DNA from: Dietzia alimentaria 72
GTDB lineage: Bacteria; Actinomycetota; Actinomycetes; Mycobacteriales; Mycobacteriaceae
DNA length: 64,000 nucleotides
Reading direction: 5' to 3'
NCBI RefSeq assembly: GCF_000226215.1
Contig: NZ_AGFF01000017.1
Location: 1 to 64,000 of the forward strand
Numbering within the stretch: the first letter of the stretch is position 1; each line of letters starts with the position of its first letter. The notes beneath the pieces are model-generated. The model was not told the origin of the DNA. It saw only the letters and a list, made by a program, of their open reading frames with translations, and did no database searches. Shown piece by piece: positions 17,681 to 26,664 of the stretch. The position numbers were made by a program, and so were the translations under genes.

Positions 17681-19348
17681 CTAAACCGAAGTAGCTCCAG
17701 CTTCAGCGTTGACACTCATATCCTCCTGCCCAACCCCACCCCGCCGCGCCGCCACCCACACGGCCCCGGCAGCGAGCAGACCCAGCACCAGGAATCCGGT
17801 GGTGCTGTAGAGGGTCCAGCGGGTGGCGTCTGCGAAGCCACTAGCAAGGACATTCACCACGGCATCCGGCGCACCCTGCGCGCGTAGGCCCGAAATGACT
17901 CCGCCAGCCGAGCTGCGGGTGGCGTCGGCGAACTGGGCTGCCGGCCCGGTCACCGACGCGAAACTTTGAGCCAGTCCCAGGGATAGGACCGAGCCTGCGA
18001 TCGCGGCGCCGATCGCCGCGCCCACCTGCCGGACGGTGCTCTGGGTGGCGGAGCCCTGCCCGGAGGAGGACACCGGGATGTCGTGAAGGACGGTGCTGGT
18101 CAGTTGTGCGGAGGCGAGCCCCAGGCCGACGCCGTAGATCACCAGGATCGCGCCGATCAGCACGGGCGAGGTGCCGGAGTGGATGGTCAGCGCCAGGATC
18201 AGCACGCCCACGACCTCCAGAGCCACGCCCACCAGGACGGTGCCGGCGGCGCCGATGAGCGCGGCCAGATGGCGGGCCAGGGCGCCGGCGACAAAAGCTC
18301 CGAGTGCCATGGTGGCCAGGACGAAGCCGGTTGCCATGGTGCCCAGCCCCACGGCGTTGATGAGGAACAGCGGCAGCACAAAGATGAGGCCGAACTCGCC
18401 GATTGCGATCATCATGGCCGCGATGTTGCCCAGGCTGAAGGTGGGGATGAAGAACAGGTTCAGGTCCAGCAGCGCGGAGCGGCGAACGCGTTCGCGGTGA
18501 CGTTCCCAGAACCCGAACAACACGAGCGCCACCGCGGCCACGCCCAGCAGAATCGGCACGATCGAGACGGGCATGTCCTGCGACCAGGTCAGACCAAACA
18601 GGTGCAGGTCGGCCAGCGGCTTCCACCAGCCGAGGGTCGAGCCCTCGATGATCGCAAAGACCAGCAGGCCGAAGCCGATAAAGCTCAGCAGGAGGCCGTC
18701 GACGTCGTATCCCTTACGCCCGGACGGCGCAGTGGTCTCGGGTACGGCGATGAGCGCGGCGACCACCAGTGCGACGCCGATCGGCACGTTGACCAGGAAG
18801 ATCCACTCCCACGCGAACGTGCTGGTCAGCCACCCGCCCAACAATGGACCGAGGGCGGCGGCGCCGGAGATCACCGCGCCCCACACGCCGAACGCGGCGG
18901 CTCGGTCCTTTCCGCGGAACGTGTCGTTGACCGTGGACAGCGTGGTGGGCAGGATGCAGGCGCCGCCGACGCCCTGCAGGACGCGGGCGCTGATGAGGGC
19001 GGTGGCGTCGCCGGCGGTGGCGGCCCAGATGCTGCCGGCCACGAACAGCGCGATGCCCGCGATGAACAGCCGCCGTCGGCCGAGGCGGTCGCCCAGGCTG
19101 CCGGCGGTGAGCAGTAGGGCGGCCAAGACCACCGAGTACAGGGAGTTGACCCATTGGGCGTCGGTGAGATCGAGGTCCAGGTCGTCGATGATGGTCGGCA
19201 TGGAAACGGCGACGATGGTGCCGTCCATGACGATCATCGCCAGGCCCACCGCCAGTACGATCAGGGCCCACCACTTGCTCGGTCGCGGGCGCGAGTGCGG
19301 CTCGGCGGGGGAGCGTTGGTCTGTGGTGGTGGGCTGCTCACTCGTCAT
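17681..19348 (-). CDS. MFS drug-efflux transporter, DHA2 (14-helix) family
   Basis: 555 residues, long enough for 14 membrane helices as in EmrB/QacA-type exporters. Motif A is seen as GSLGDRLGRRRLF after helix 2, and motif C-like glycine/proline-rich sequence follows in helix 5 (GAALGPLLGGWLTSTFAWEW). The N-terminal DGTIVAVSMPTI motif of helix 1 is characteristic of DHA2 proton antiporters. The substrate is unknown. No regulator lies beside it; a quinone reductase gene lies 68 bases upstream on the same strand and may share its transcript. Confidence 0.92.
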   Translation of the reverse strand: MTSEQPTTTDQRSPAEPHSRPRPSKWWALIVLAVGLAMIVMDGTIVAVSMPTIIDDLDLDLTDAQWVNSLYSVVLAALLLTAGSLGDRLGRRRLFIAGIALFVAGSIWAATAGDATALISARVLQGVGGACILPTTLSTVNDTFRGKDRAAAFGVWGAVISGAAALGPLLGGWLTSTFAWEWIFLVNVPIGVALVVAALIAVPETTAPSGRKGYDVDGLLLSFIGFGLLVFAIIEGSTLGWWKPLADLHLFGLTWSQDMPVSIVPILLGVAAVALVLFGFWERHRERVRRSALLDLNLFFIPTFSLGNIAAMMIAIGEFGLIFVLPLFLINAVGLGTMATGFVLATMALGAFVAGALARHLAALIGAAGTVLVGVALEVVGVLILALTIHSGTSPVLIGAILVIYGVGLGLASAQLTSTVLHDIPVSSSGQGSATQSTVRQVGAAIGAAIAGSVLSLGLAQSFASVTGPAAQFADATRSSAGGVISGLRAQGAPDAVVNVLASGFADATRWTLYSTTGFLVLGLLAAGAVWVAARRGGVGQEDMSVNAEAGATSV

Positions 19349-19416
19349 TCTTGAGACCTTAACGAGGTGGGTTGTGCGCGGTCATCAATCGAATGGTTGA
19401 GATCCTCGCCGCAACG

Positions 19417-20382
19417 TCACCGGGTGAAGTCGATAACCAACCGTCCGCGCGTGCCGCCGGCTTCGAGTCGCTCGTGTGCTCGCCCCGCGTCGTCGGGCGA
19501 ATAGCTGTCTGCCACACGCAGTGTGACCACGCCATCTTCCGCCAGCTGGCGCAGCTCGTCGAGTTTGTCCTGCTCCTCGGCCATATCCATCACGCTCACG
19601 GCATGGACCTTGACGTCGTGTTTGCCGTCGCCCTGGTACCAACGCACGGTGGCCACCGACCCACCGGTCTTGACCGCGGGCAGGACTGCGGCGTCTTGCA
19701 CGGATCCGTCGAAGAGGCCGTCGACACCGTCGGGGTAGAGCTCCAGAATGCGGTCGGCAACGCCGTCTCCGCGCCTGACGATCTGATCTGCGCCGAGCGA
19801 GCGCACAAGGTCTTCGTCTGACTCGGACGCATCGGCCACCACCACGAGGCCGTCGTGCTTGGCCAGCTGCAGCACATATCCGCCGGTCGATCCGGCCGCT
19901 CCGGTGACCGCGAGAGTCTGCCCGGGCTTAAGATCGAGCAGGTCGAGAGCGCGGCGAGCGGTCAGGCCGTTCATCGGGAGCGTTGACGCGGCGATGGCGT
20001 CGGTATCGCGGGGTGTGGCGACGATTGACCGCGCAGGCAAGACAATGTCCTCGCGGTATGCGCCGTGCTCGTCGCGGGGGACCACGATGCCCATTACCTT
20101 GTCGCCGACCGACAGGGAGGTGTCTGCGTCCTCGCCGATCTCGACGAGTGTTCCGGCGATATCCATGCCCGGAATATCTGCGGCTCCGCGGGGAGTTCCG
20201 GTCTTCGAACGGGAACCGTTGCGGGTGTAGGTGTCCGTGGGGTTGATGGTCGCGGCCTCGACCCGCACGCGAACTCCGGTCGGTGCGAGTTCTTGTTTGG
20301 GGACCTGAACGACCTGCAGCGCCTCGGGGCCACCGTAGGTCGTTACGCCGACGGCGCGGACTAGTTCAGACGAGTCGCTCAT
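19417..20382 (-). CDS. NADPH:quinone reductase-like MDR oxidoreductase
   Basis: 321 residues, zinc-independent medium-chain dehydrogenase of the QOR type. The GroES-like N-terminal domain carries the opening VGVTTYGGPEALQV, and the Rossmann part carries VTGAAGSTGGYVLQLAKHDGL near residue 150. No structural-zinc cysteine cluster is present. Family members reduce quinones or enones with NADPH, often in oxidative or xenobiotic stress. It precedes the MFS exporter on the same strand with 68 bases between, which would fit a detoxification pair. Confidence 0.9.
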   Translation of the reverse strand: MSDSSELVRAVGVTTYGGPEALQVVQVPKQELAPTGVRVRVEAATINPTDTYTRNGSRSKTGTPRGAADIPGMDIAGTLVEIGEDADTSLSVGDKVMGIVVPRDEHGAYREDIVLPARSIVATPRDTDAIAASTLPMNGLTARRALDLLDLKPGQTLAVTGAAGSTGGYVLQLAKHDGLVVVADASESDEDLVRSLGADQIVRRGDGVADRILELYPDGVDGLFDGSVQDAAVLPAVKTGGSVATVRWYQGDGKHDVKVHAVSVMDMAEEQDKLDELRQLAEDGVVTLRVADSYSPDDAGRAHERLEAGGTRGRLVIDFTR

Positions 20383-20484
20383 TGATTCTCATTCCCGCAG
20401 AACCGGCAGAAATGCGCCGCTCTGCTTGATTGGTGACGCGATTGACTACTCGTTCGCAGGGTAACCGCGCCCGCACCCGGGCCG

Positions 20485-21264
20485 TCAGAACACCCCGGTG
20501 ACGTGGGCGAGCCCGCGCGCCAGAGTGGTGAGTGCGCCGGCGGTGACGACGACGACGGCGATCGTACGGCCCGTCCCTGCGTTGACCCGCCGGGAGATCG
20601 GGCCGCCGAGTGCGATCCCGACGGGCACCATGGCCAGGACGAGCGCGATCACGATCAGTGGCGGCAAATCGCTGATCGGCGCCGCCCCCAGACCAACCTT
20701 GCTCACCACGGACACCGCGCCCATCGTCAGGAAGATCGGCTGCAGCGTGGCGGCAAAAGAACGCTGGCCCCAGTTGGTGGCCTGCGCGTAGACGAGCATC
20801 GCGGGCGAGGCCACGCCCACCGCGGTGTTGAGGAATCCACCTGCCGTGCCTGCGACCGCAGCCGGGAGGCGACCGCTGACGGGCGGAATGTGCACGAGGG
20901 CTGTGGTGGCGAGGGTGGCCAGGAGGACAGCGCCGATCACCACCTCGAGCCAGTTCCGGTCCACCGCACCCACCAGTAGAGCGCCGAGGACCGACCCCAC
21001 CACGATCAGGGGCGCGAGCCCGCGGTACCGACGCCAGTCGATGTCCCGACGGAGGGTGACGGCAATGAGCGCGGCGGAGACCACCGTCGTGAGGTTGGTC
21101 AGCAGCACGCCGGTGACCGGCCCGAGGAGCAACACGAGCGTGGGGGAGACCACCAGCCCGACGCCCATCCCGCTGACCCGTTGCAGCACTGAGCCCAGGA
21201 TGACGGACGCGGCCGCGATGAGCAGAAGGTGGAGACCGAAGTCTGCGGGCATGCCCGTCAGCAT
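20485..21264 (-). CDS. TSUP family membrane transporter (TauE/SafE-like)
   Basis: 259 residues with eight likely membrane helices and the internally repeated TauE/SafE pattern, including GSVLQRVSGMGVGLVVSPTLVLLLGP at the start and GGFLNTAVGVASPAMLVYA in the second half. TSUP proteins export or import sulfite, sulfoacetate and related organosulfur anions, or act as permeases for small organic anions. The substrate cannot be told here. The start could be either ATG at 21264 or 21252. It is a single gene, divergent from the binding-protein gene at 21391. Confidence 0.88.
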   Translation of the reverse strand: MLTGMPADFGLHLLLIAAASVILGSVLQRVSGMGVGLVVSPTLVLLLGPVTGVLLTNLTTVVSAALIAVTLRRDIDWRRYRGLAPLIVVGSVLGALLVGAVDRNWLEVVIGAVLLATLATTALVHIPPVSGRLPAAVAGTAGGFLNTAVGVASPAMLVYAQATNWGQRSFAATLQPIFLTMGAVSVVSKVGLGAAPISDLPPLIVIALVLAMVPVGIALGGPISRRVNAGTGRTIAVVVVTAGALTTLARGLAHVTGVF

Positions 21265-21390
21265 TCCAGGTGCCTTTGGTGAAAGCGTCAGCTGGCCGGA
21301 CTAGGCGATAACGCAGACGATCCACGTGAGCACCCTTTACGTTTGAAGAGTCACCATGACGTCGGTACTCATCCCCCTGTCTGGAGCATC

Positions 21391-23004
21391 ATGAAACTCA
21401 TCACCACGGCAGTTCTCACCGCAGCTGCGCTGACCCTGACGGCGTGCGGCGGCGGGACCGATGACGCCTCGGAAGGCGCTGATTCGGTGTCCGCCACGGG
21501 CAATCAGGGTCGCACTCCGGACGAGTCGGGGGAGTGCACCGAGGACAAGGCGGGCGGGACCATCACGATGGGCGAGTTCGTGATGCTGCCCTCGTTCGCA
21601 CCGGGCCAGGGCCACTATGGACTTCGTGGAGGGGCCCAGTCTGCTGCTGTGTACGACCGGCTGATGCGCTGGAACCCCGAGGCCGGGGAATACGAGCCCC
21701 AGCTCGCCGAGTCCCTGGAGCCGAACGACGATCACTCGGTCTGGACCCTCAAGCTCCGCGACGATGTCCGCTTCTCTAACGGTGACCCGCTTACGGCGGA
21801 CGATGTGGTGTTCACGATGAACCTCCACAAGGACCCGGCGACCAAATCCTTGGCATTGACCGATGTCGAACAGATCGAGTCGATGCGCGTGGTCGATCCG
21901 CAGACCGTGGAATTCACTCTTGATGAACCGTGGGTCGGTTTCCCGTTCGCGCTGGCGCGATCGGCGGGCGAGGTGATCCCCGAGAAGGCGTACTCGCAGG
22001 CGACGCCTGAGGAGTGGGCCGCGAATCCAATCGGAGCGGGAGCGTTCGTCCTGGACAGGAGTATTCCTAACCAGGAGGTCGTCCTGACTCCGAACCCGGA
22101 CTATTACGGCGGCCCGGTGTGCCCGACGCTACGGTTCGTCGCTATCCCGGGTTCGCAGGGCACGCTCGAGGCGTTCCAGAACGGCGAGGTCGAGGTGGGG
22201 TTCCTGCGCGGGGCGGAGTTCGTCAACGCGGCATGGGACGCCGACGAGCAGGGTTTCTACGAAGCTGTGAGTTCGGGCCGGGCAATGGTCATGAACAACG
22301 GCAAGGCGGGATACGACGGCATCTTTACCGACGTGCGGGCGCGCCAGGCCGTGGCGTACGCGCTGGATACCGAGCTCATGGACGAGCGGCTGACGGGCGG
22401 GCTCGGTCAACCGACGTCGGCGCTGCTGGCGGAGTCGTCGCGCTTCTATGACGGACAGCAGGGCCTCGAGTTCGATCCCGAGCAGGCCAAGGCGCTCGTC
22501 GACGAGCTCAAGGAGGACACGGACTGGAACGGCGACATCACCCTGCTCGCCAATACCAGTCCCGAGAATGTCGAGACGGGCGTCATCACCAAGGCGCTCC
22601 TCGATGCGGTGGGCTTCAACGTGACTCTGGAGAACGTGCCCTCGTCCCAGCAGGCCGCGAGGTTGTTCACCGGTGACTTTGAGATCATCGTGGGCGGGAT
22701 GAATCCCTCGGACGGCGACGCGTCGGCGAGCTTCCTGGCCAACATGGTGCCCGACGGGTCGACCAACGTCAGTGGCGTGGACAATCCCGAGCTCGCGGCC
22801 GCGGCCAGGGAACTCAAGTCTGCTCCCACCCTCGAAGAGCAGAGGGCCGCCAACACCCGGGTCCAGGAAGTGTTCAACCGAGTCGTGCCGTTCGCGGTGT
22901 TCGCCAATGCGGAGCAGTACGTGGTGGTGGACGAGTCGGTGAAGGGCGTGACCCCGACCGTGGCGTCCACGATGCTCTTCGACGATGCGTACCTCGAGCA
23001 GTGA
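21391..23004 (+). CDS. ABC transporter substrate-binding lipoprotein, family 5 (oligopeptide/nickel type)
   Basis: 537 residues from the ATG at 21391, giving signal peptide MKLITTAVLTAAALTLTAC with the lipobox Cys at residue 19. Family 5 (SBP_bac_5/DppA-like) features include a periplasmic-binding fold with YDRLMRWNPEAGEYEPQLAESL and FSNGDPLTADDVVFTMN. Such proteins deliver peptides, nickel complexes or other solutes to ABC permeases. No permease or ATPase genes are adjacent, so it is an orphan binding protein that must work with a distant transporter. Ku follows 97 bases downstream. Confidence 0.92.
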   Translation: MKLITTAVLTAAALTLTACGGGTDDASEGADSVSATGNQGRTPDESGECTEDKAGGTITMGEFVMLPSFAPGQGHYGLRGGAQSAAVYDRLMRWNPEAGEYEPQLAESLEPNDDHSVWTLKLRDDVRFSNGDPLTADDVVFTMNLHKDPATKSLALTDVEQIESMRVVDPQTVEFTLDEPWVGFPFALARSAGEVIPEKAYSQATPEEWAANPIGAGAFVLDRSIPNQEVVLTPNPDYYGGPVCPTLRFVAIPGSQGTLEAFQNGEVEVGFLRGAEFVNAAWDADEQGFYEAVSSGRAMVMNNGKAGYDGIFTDVRARQAVAYALDTELMDERLTGGLGQPTSALLAESSRFYDGQQGLEFDPEQAKALVDELKEDTDWNGDITLLANTSPENVETGVITKALLDAVGFNVTLENVPSSQQAARLFTGDFEIIVGGMNPSDGDASASFLANMVPDGSTNVSGVDNPELAAAARELKSAPTLEEQRAANTRVQEVFNRVVPFAVFANAEQYVVVDESVKGVTPTVASTMLFDDAYLEQ

Positions 23005-23101
23005 GGTGACCTCGGCCCCGCTCTCCCGCTGACCCGCCCAGCCGCCGGTCTCCTGACTCGTCCGGCTGCCGAGCCCGCCCGTCTGACGCATACTCATTCC
23101 C

Positions 23102-24139
23102 ATGCGATCCATCTGGAAGGGCGAGGTTTCCTTTGGCCTGGTGAACGTGCCGGTCAAGGTGTACGCGGCGACGGAGGACCACGATCTGCACGCGCACCAG
23201 GTCGACAAGTCCGACGGCGTGCGCATTCGCTACAAGAAGGTGCGCGACGACAACGGCGAGGAAGTGGAGTTCGCCGACATCGCCAAGGCGTACGAGACCG
23301 ACGACGGCGAGACAGTCATCCTCACTAAGGACGATCTGGCCAGCCTGCCGGTGGAGCAGAATCACGAGATCGAGGTCACGGAGTTCGTCCCGGCCGACCA
23401 GGTGGATCCGGTGGCCTTTGACAACGCGTACTTCTTGGAACCGGCGTCCCGCTCGAATCGGGCCTACGTGCTGATGCGCGAGGCGCTGGAGTCCACGGAT
23501 CGGCTGGCGATCTGCACGTTCACGCTGCGCAGCCGCACCCGCCTGTGCGCGCTGCGGGTGTACAAGGATGTCCTCATGCTGCAGACGCTCCTGTGGCCTG
23601 ACGAGATCCGCCCCGCGATCCTGGACGGTCTGGATAAGGAGGCCAAGGTCCGGCCGCAGGAGGTCAAGATGGCGGCGTCGCTCATCGAGACGATGGCGGC
23701 GGACTTCGAGCCGGAGAAGTACCAGGACGACTACCAGGAGCAGCTCCGCGAACTCATCGAGGCCAAGGCGTCCGGTGGCGAGGCGTTCACCGTGGAGGAG
23801 CGCGAGTCCTCGGACGACGACGGTGACGACGAAGTCGCCGACCTCCTGGCAGCCCTGCGCGCGAGCGTGAAGGACCGCGGCGGTGACGCGGACGCCAGCG
23901 ACGATGACGACCAGGACGACAACGACGACGACGACACCTCGAGCTCCAAGAAGAAGTCGCCGGCAAAGAAGAGCGCCAAGTCCTCTACCAAAAAGACTCC
24001 CGCCAAGAAGCAGGGGGCAAAGAAGGCGCCGGCCAAAAAGGCGCCGGCTAAAAAGGCAGCGGCAAAGAAGTCCACAGCCTCCAAGTCGACCGCAAAGAAG
24101 GCTCCTGCAAAGAAGGCGGCGGCCAAGAAGTCGGCCTGA
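23102..24139 (+). CDS. ku: Bacterial Ku, non-homologous end-joining protein
   Basis: 345 residues. The Ku core (about 1-260) opens MRSIWKGEVSFGLVNVPVKVY, the classical bacterial Ku start. After an acidic Asp-rich linker (about 260-285) the last 60 residues are lysine/alanine repeats of the KKAPAKKAAAKKS type, an extended basic tail as in some actinobacterial Ku proteins that gives added DNA binding. Ku clamps broken DNA ends and recruits LigD (8795-11500, 12 kb away on the other strand). The repetitive tail could vary in length between strains. Confidence 0.96.
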   Translation: MRSIWKGEVSFGLVNVPVKVYAATEDHDLHAHQVDKSDGVRIRYKKVRDDNGEEVEFADIAKAYETDDGETVILTKDDLASLPVEQNHEIEVTEFVPADQVDPVAFDNAYFLEPASRSNRAYVLMREALESTDRLAICTFTLRSRTRLCALRVYKDVLMLQTLLWPDEIRPAILDGLDKEAKVRPQEVKMAASLIETMAADFEPEKYQDDYQEQLRELIEAKASGGEAFTVEERESSDDDGDDEVADLLAALRASVKDRGGDADASDDDDQDDNDDDDTSSSKKKSPAKKSAKSSTKKTPAKKQGAKKAPAKKAPAKKAAAKKSTASKSTAKKAPAKKAAAKKSA

Positions 24140-24160
24140 CCGCACCCGCCCGCCGCAGTC

Positions 24161-24212
24161 CCTCCCACACAGCCCCTCCCACACAGCCCCTCCCACACAG
24201 CCCCTCCCACCC
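24161..24212. repeat. Tandem 14-bp repeats downstream of ku
   Basis: About three and a half head-to-tail copies of CCTCCCACACAGCC directly after ku and before palindrome copy 2. They have no coding potential. The array may reflect replication slippage at the edge of the palindrome region. Confidence 0.85.
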
Positions 24213-24239
24213 CGCAGTCGCCGGAGCGCGCTCACCTCG

Positions 24240-24307
24240 CAGCCGCGCCGTCCAAAGTCATTCGGCCGCGATATATCAGGGCCAGATGACCTTGAGCGGC
24301 GCGGCTG
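24240..24307. repeat. 68-bp palindromic repeat, copy 2
   Basis: Same length as the copies at 3366 and 29275, with shared ends and the core GCGATATATC. The arms are imperfect but keep many pairs by G-T compensation. It lies downstream of ku and is followed by G-rich tandem units beginning GCGGCTGCGGGGAGG (24301-24360). Confidence 0.85.
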
Positions 24308-24388
24308 CGGGGAGGGAGGCGGTGACGCGGCTGCGGGGAGGTAGGCGGCGGCGCGGCTGCGCGAGGGGGCGGGGCCTGCCAAGAAACC

Positions 24389-24554
24389 GGCTCTTCCCAG
24401 ATGAGGGTGTAGGTCGGCCGGGCGCGTCGGTCCGCAGATAGACGTCGAGATCTCCCGACGACGGAGGTTCCTACGCCATCCATCCGAGAGACCTCGACGT
24501 GTCCGACGCTACCCCGCCGGCCGGCTTCGGCCGCCCTGACCTGACCGCCTTCGC
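24389..24554 (+). mobile_element. Truncated ISL3-family IS, left end only
   Basis: 166 bp nearly identical to the left end of the IS at 26665 through the transposase start region (GTGTCCGACGCTACC), breaking off at ACCGCCTTCGC. It keeps the terminal repeat but no functional transposase. Its terminal repeat matches the right repeat of the full IS better than the full IS's own left repeat does. It bounds the composite element on the left. Confidence 0.9.
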
Positions 24555-24782
24555 GTCTTATCCCAATCGACTCTGATCGGGTCTGCTGATCCTCTCGACG
24601 AGAACGCAGCGACATCACAGCCACCCAACCCCGACCGTCCGGGAAGCCGGGACACGTCACATGGCCTGTGCTGCGGGCGTGTCGATTGGGTCGTCCAGGG
24701 GCGACGCAGGAGCGTCGACGCGACGTGCTGAGAGGTGGTTCCAGTCGAGCACTAGCACACCGGCTACAGGCATGGCGATAGG
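24555..24782. other. Non-coding stretch inside the composite element
   Basis: 228 bases with no convincing gene. It opens GTCTTATCCCAATCG, which resembles the outer end of the ISL3-type right repeat (GGCTCATCCCAATCG), and contains a 10-bp inverted repeat CCCAATCGAC (24562-24571) / GTCGATTGGG (24681-24690). This may be debris of a second related element. Nothing else is evident. Confidence 0.5.
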
Positions 24783-25724
24783 TCAGGAACGGCGTCGCTC
24801 CCTACGCAGGAGGGAGCGCAGAGTCTCGGCGTTCGCGTAGCCGACCCGTAGCGCGATATCGGCGGAGGTGAGGTCCGTGGTTGCTGAGAGGTGCCGAGCT
24901 CGTTCGATGCGAAGCCGTTGGACGAAGCCGAGCGGAGTGAGGTTGAGCGCCGCACGGACTCGTCGTTCGAGGGTGCGCCGGCTGGTGCCGAGCGACTGCG
25001 CGACGAAGGCGACGTTCAACGGTTCGTCCAGGCGGGCGCGCACGAAGCGTTCGAACTCGACCACGATCGGGTCCTCGTGCCGGAGATGTTCGTAGGCGAC
25101 GAAGGCCGCCTGCGACGGGCGCTCGTCGATGATGAGGAGCTTGGCGACATGTTGGGCCAGGTCGGGGCTGATCGATCGCACGAGTGAGAGCGCGAGGTCG
25201 ATGTGGGCGAACGCGGCGCCGGCGGTGACGAGGTTCCCGTCGACCACGACCATGGTGTCGAGATCGAGGGCGACGGTCGGATAGCGCTTCAGGAACTCCG
25301 GCCCCAGGAACCAGCTGGTCGTCGCCCGCCGATGATGCATCCGTCCGGTCTCGGCGACAGCGAACACGCCGGTGCACGCCGCGGCGATCCGGGTGGTCGC
25401 CTCGTCGAGGCGCCCGAGCGAGGCGATGACCGAACGAGCATCTCGGCTCTGGAGGGCGTCGTTGGTAGCGGCGGCCGTAAGGGTTCCAAGCGCAGGGACG
25501 ACGACCACGTCGAACTCTGCGGACTCCGACAGCGGGTGGTCCACCGACAGGGTCATCGATGCCGTCGTGGTCACTCGCCGTTTCGGTCCGAGGATGGCGA
25601 GTTTGATCGGGTCGATCCGCGGGTCGACATCGCCGCGGGCTCCGTCGGCCACCCGCACGATGTCGATGATCGACGCGATAGCCGAACCGAAGCAGCCGTC
25701 GATCGCGATCAGTCCGATACGCAT
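24783..25724 (-). CDS. GlxA-family transcriptional regulator (DJ-1/PfpI domain plus AraC HTH)
   Basis: 313 residues from the ATG at 25724 (MRIGLIAIDG). The N-terminal 180 residues are DJ-1/PfpI-like, with AAACTGVFAVAETG at the position of the nucleophile loop. The C-terminal 100 residues hold two helix-turn-helix motifs of AraC/XylS type (VAQSLGTSRRTLERRVRAALN and ADIALRVGYANAETLRSLLRR). Such regulators often activate a divergent gene. Here the divergent neighbour is the ABM-domain gene at 25832, with a 107-base AT-richer gap between. It is cargo of the composite element. The ligand is unknown. Confidence 0.9.
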   Translation of the reverse strand: MRIGLIAIDGCFGSAIASIIDIVRVADGARGDVDPRIDPIKLAILGPKRRVTTTASMTLSVDHPLSESAEFDVVVVPALGTLTAAATNDALQSRDARSVIASLGRLDEATTRIAAACTGVFAVAETGRMHHRRATTSWFLGPEFLKRYPTVALDLDTMVVVDGNLVTAGAAFAHIDLALSLVRSISPDLAQHVAKLLIIDERPSQAAFVAYEHLRHEDPIVVEFERFVRARLDEPLNVAFVAQSLGTSRRTLERRVRAALNLTPLGFVQRLRIERARHLSATTDLTSADIALRVGYANAETLRSLLRRERRRS

Positions 25725-25831
25725 GACGTAAACAATAGCATTACTGCCGTATACGCCACTTCCCACCGGCCCTCGCTCGTCATACGCTGAACTCGTCCCA
25801 CGAAGAACCCCGATTTCAAGGAGAGTCCCTC

Positions 25832-26143
25832 ATGTCCACACCCGCATCACTTCCGTATGCCTTCGTCGCCAAGATCGTCGCGGCCGATGGACAGCACGAC
25901 GCGCTCGCCGATCTGCTCGCCGGCGCTGTCGCACTCGCCAACGAAGAAGCAGGAACGATTGTCTGGTTCGCGGTCAGGACCCACGCCGACACCTTCTGGA
26001 TCTTCGATGCATTCCCCGACGAGGCCGCTCGCGACGCCCACGCCAACGGCGCCATCGTCGCAGCCCTGATGGCCAACCAGCACCTCCTCGGCGCAGCACC
26101 CGAGATCCTGGCGGCCGACGTCCTCGCGTCCAAGCTCCCGTAG
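25832..26143 (+). CDS. Antibiotic biosynthesis monooxygenase (ABM) domain protein
   Basis: 103 residues with the single ABM (dimeric ferredoxin-like) fold: PYAFVAKIVAADGQHDALADLL, TIVWFAVRTHADTFWIFDAFPDEAARDAHANG and LLGAAPEILAADVL. Members include quinone-forming monooxygenases, heme-degrading enzymes and stress proteins. The Trp/Phe-rich strand is typical of the putative quinol monooxygenase YgiN group. AGGAGAG precedes the ATG. Divergent from the GlxA-type regulator, which probably controls it. Both are carried between the IS copies. Confidence 0.85.
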   Translation: MSTPASLPYAFVAKIVAADGQHDALADLLAGAVALANEEAGTIVWFAVRTHADTFWIFDAFPDEAARDAHANGAIVAALMANQHLLGAAPEILAADVLASKLP

Positions 26144-26361
26144 TCCGCCAACGCACGAGACGATCGCGCCCCGCCGAGCCGTCGCCAGGTCGCGACGCAA
26201 CGCCATGCTGCGTTGCCGAGCGGTGCGAGGCCTATCGGCACACGGACAGGCTGCCGGCCGCGAGCGCTCAGCCGGCGAGGGGTCCGTCGCAGAGGAGAGC
26301 GACGTCGGTGTCGGGCAGAGCCGTGAGGCCAGCGCATCGCGCGACCACCAGAACCGAACCG

Positions 26362-26391
26362 CCCCTGTCCTGCGTTTACGCAGGTCAGGGG
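26362..26391 (-). terminator. Hairpin terminator after the tRNA fragment
   Basis: Stem CCCCTGTCCTGCG (26362-26374) and CGCAGGTCAGGGG (26379-26391) with one mismatch and a TTTA loop. It lies just downstream of the tRNA-like 3' end when read on the minus strand, where tRNA terminators are expected. Confidence 0.75.
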
Positions 26392-26402
26392 CTGTTCGCC
26401 GG

Positions 26403-26433
26403 AGCCGCCTGTCGGAATCGAACCGACGACCTA
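26403..26433 (-). pseudogene. tRNA 3'-end fragment (T-arm and acceptor strand)
   Basis: On the minus strand the sequence gives variable-loop-like AGGTC, a perfect T-arm (GTCGG TTCGATT CCGAC, 26411-26427) and an acceptor strand AGGCGGC. A matching 5' acceptor (GCCGCCT), D-arm and anticodon stem cannot be found upstream, so only the 3' part is present. AGGCGGCTCC ends are common in actinobacterial tRNA-Thr, but identity is a guess. Such fragments are typical attachment-site scars of integrative elements. Confidence 0.5.
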
Positions 26434-26664
26434 ATCACGTCGGCTTTGCGTCTATCGCTTGATGCGCCCACTGGGCGAACGAGCCGCTGACCTGCGCAAA
26501 CGCCGAGCGTGGGGGCGCCGCCATCCGGTGGAGACCGACGACGACCGACCAGTACCGACCGTTTCACCGGAGCTTGCGGCGGCGTCGAAGCCGAGCAAGC
26601 TCCATTCCTTTAGCTCACCGCGCCCTCCTCCTCGCCGGTCCCGTCGTCGTCGAAGACGTTTCAG

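Larger units (their letters stand above)
26144..26662. other. Gene-free stretch with a tRNA fragment and hairpin
   Basis: 519 bases without a convincing protein gene. The only structured parts are the tRNA-like 3' end and hairpin at 26362-26433 (listed separately). The remainder up to the IS left end shows nothing I can interpret. Confidence 0.6.

Noticed and set aside
18083-19117. 344-codon plus-strand frame opposite the MFS gene
   Set aside because: Gln/Gly/Asp/Glu-rich antisense shadow of a 14-helix transporter. No domain and no ribosome site.
23940-24138. Lys/Ala-rich end of ku as a separate DNA-binding gene
   Set aside because: It is in frame with the Ku core and similar basic tails are known for actinobacterial Ku proteins.
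24161-24360. CRISPR-like array near ku
   Set aside because: The repeats are head-to-tail with no spacers, 14 bp and about 28 bp long, and no cas genes are present. They are simple tandem repeats.
26402-26480. Complete tRNA gene on the minus strand
   Set aside because: T-arm and 3' acceptor strand fit, but no 5' acceptor, D-arm or anticodon stem could be paired, so only a fragment is reported.
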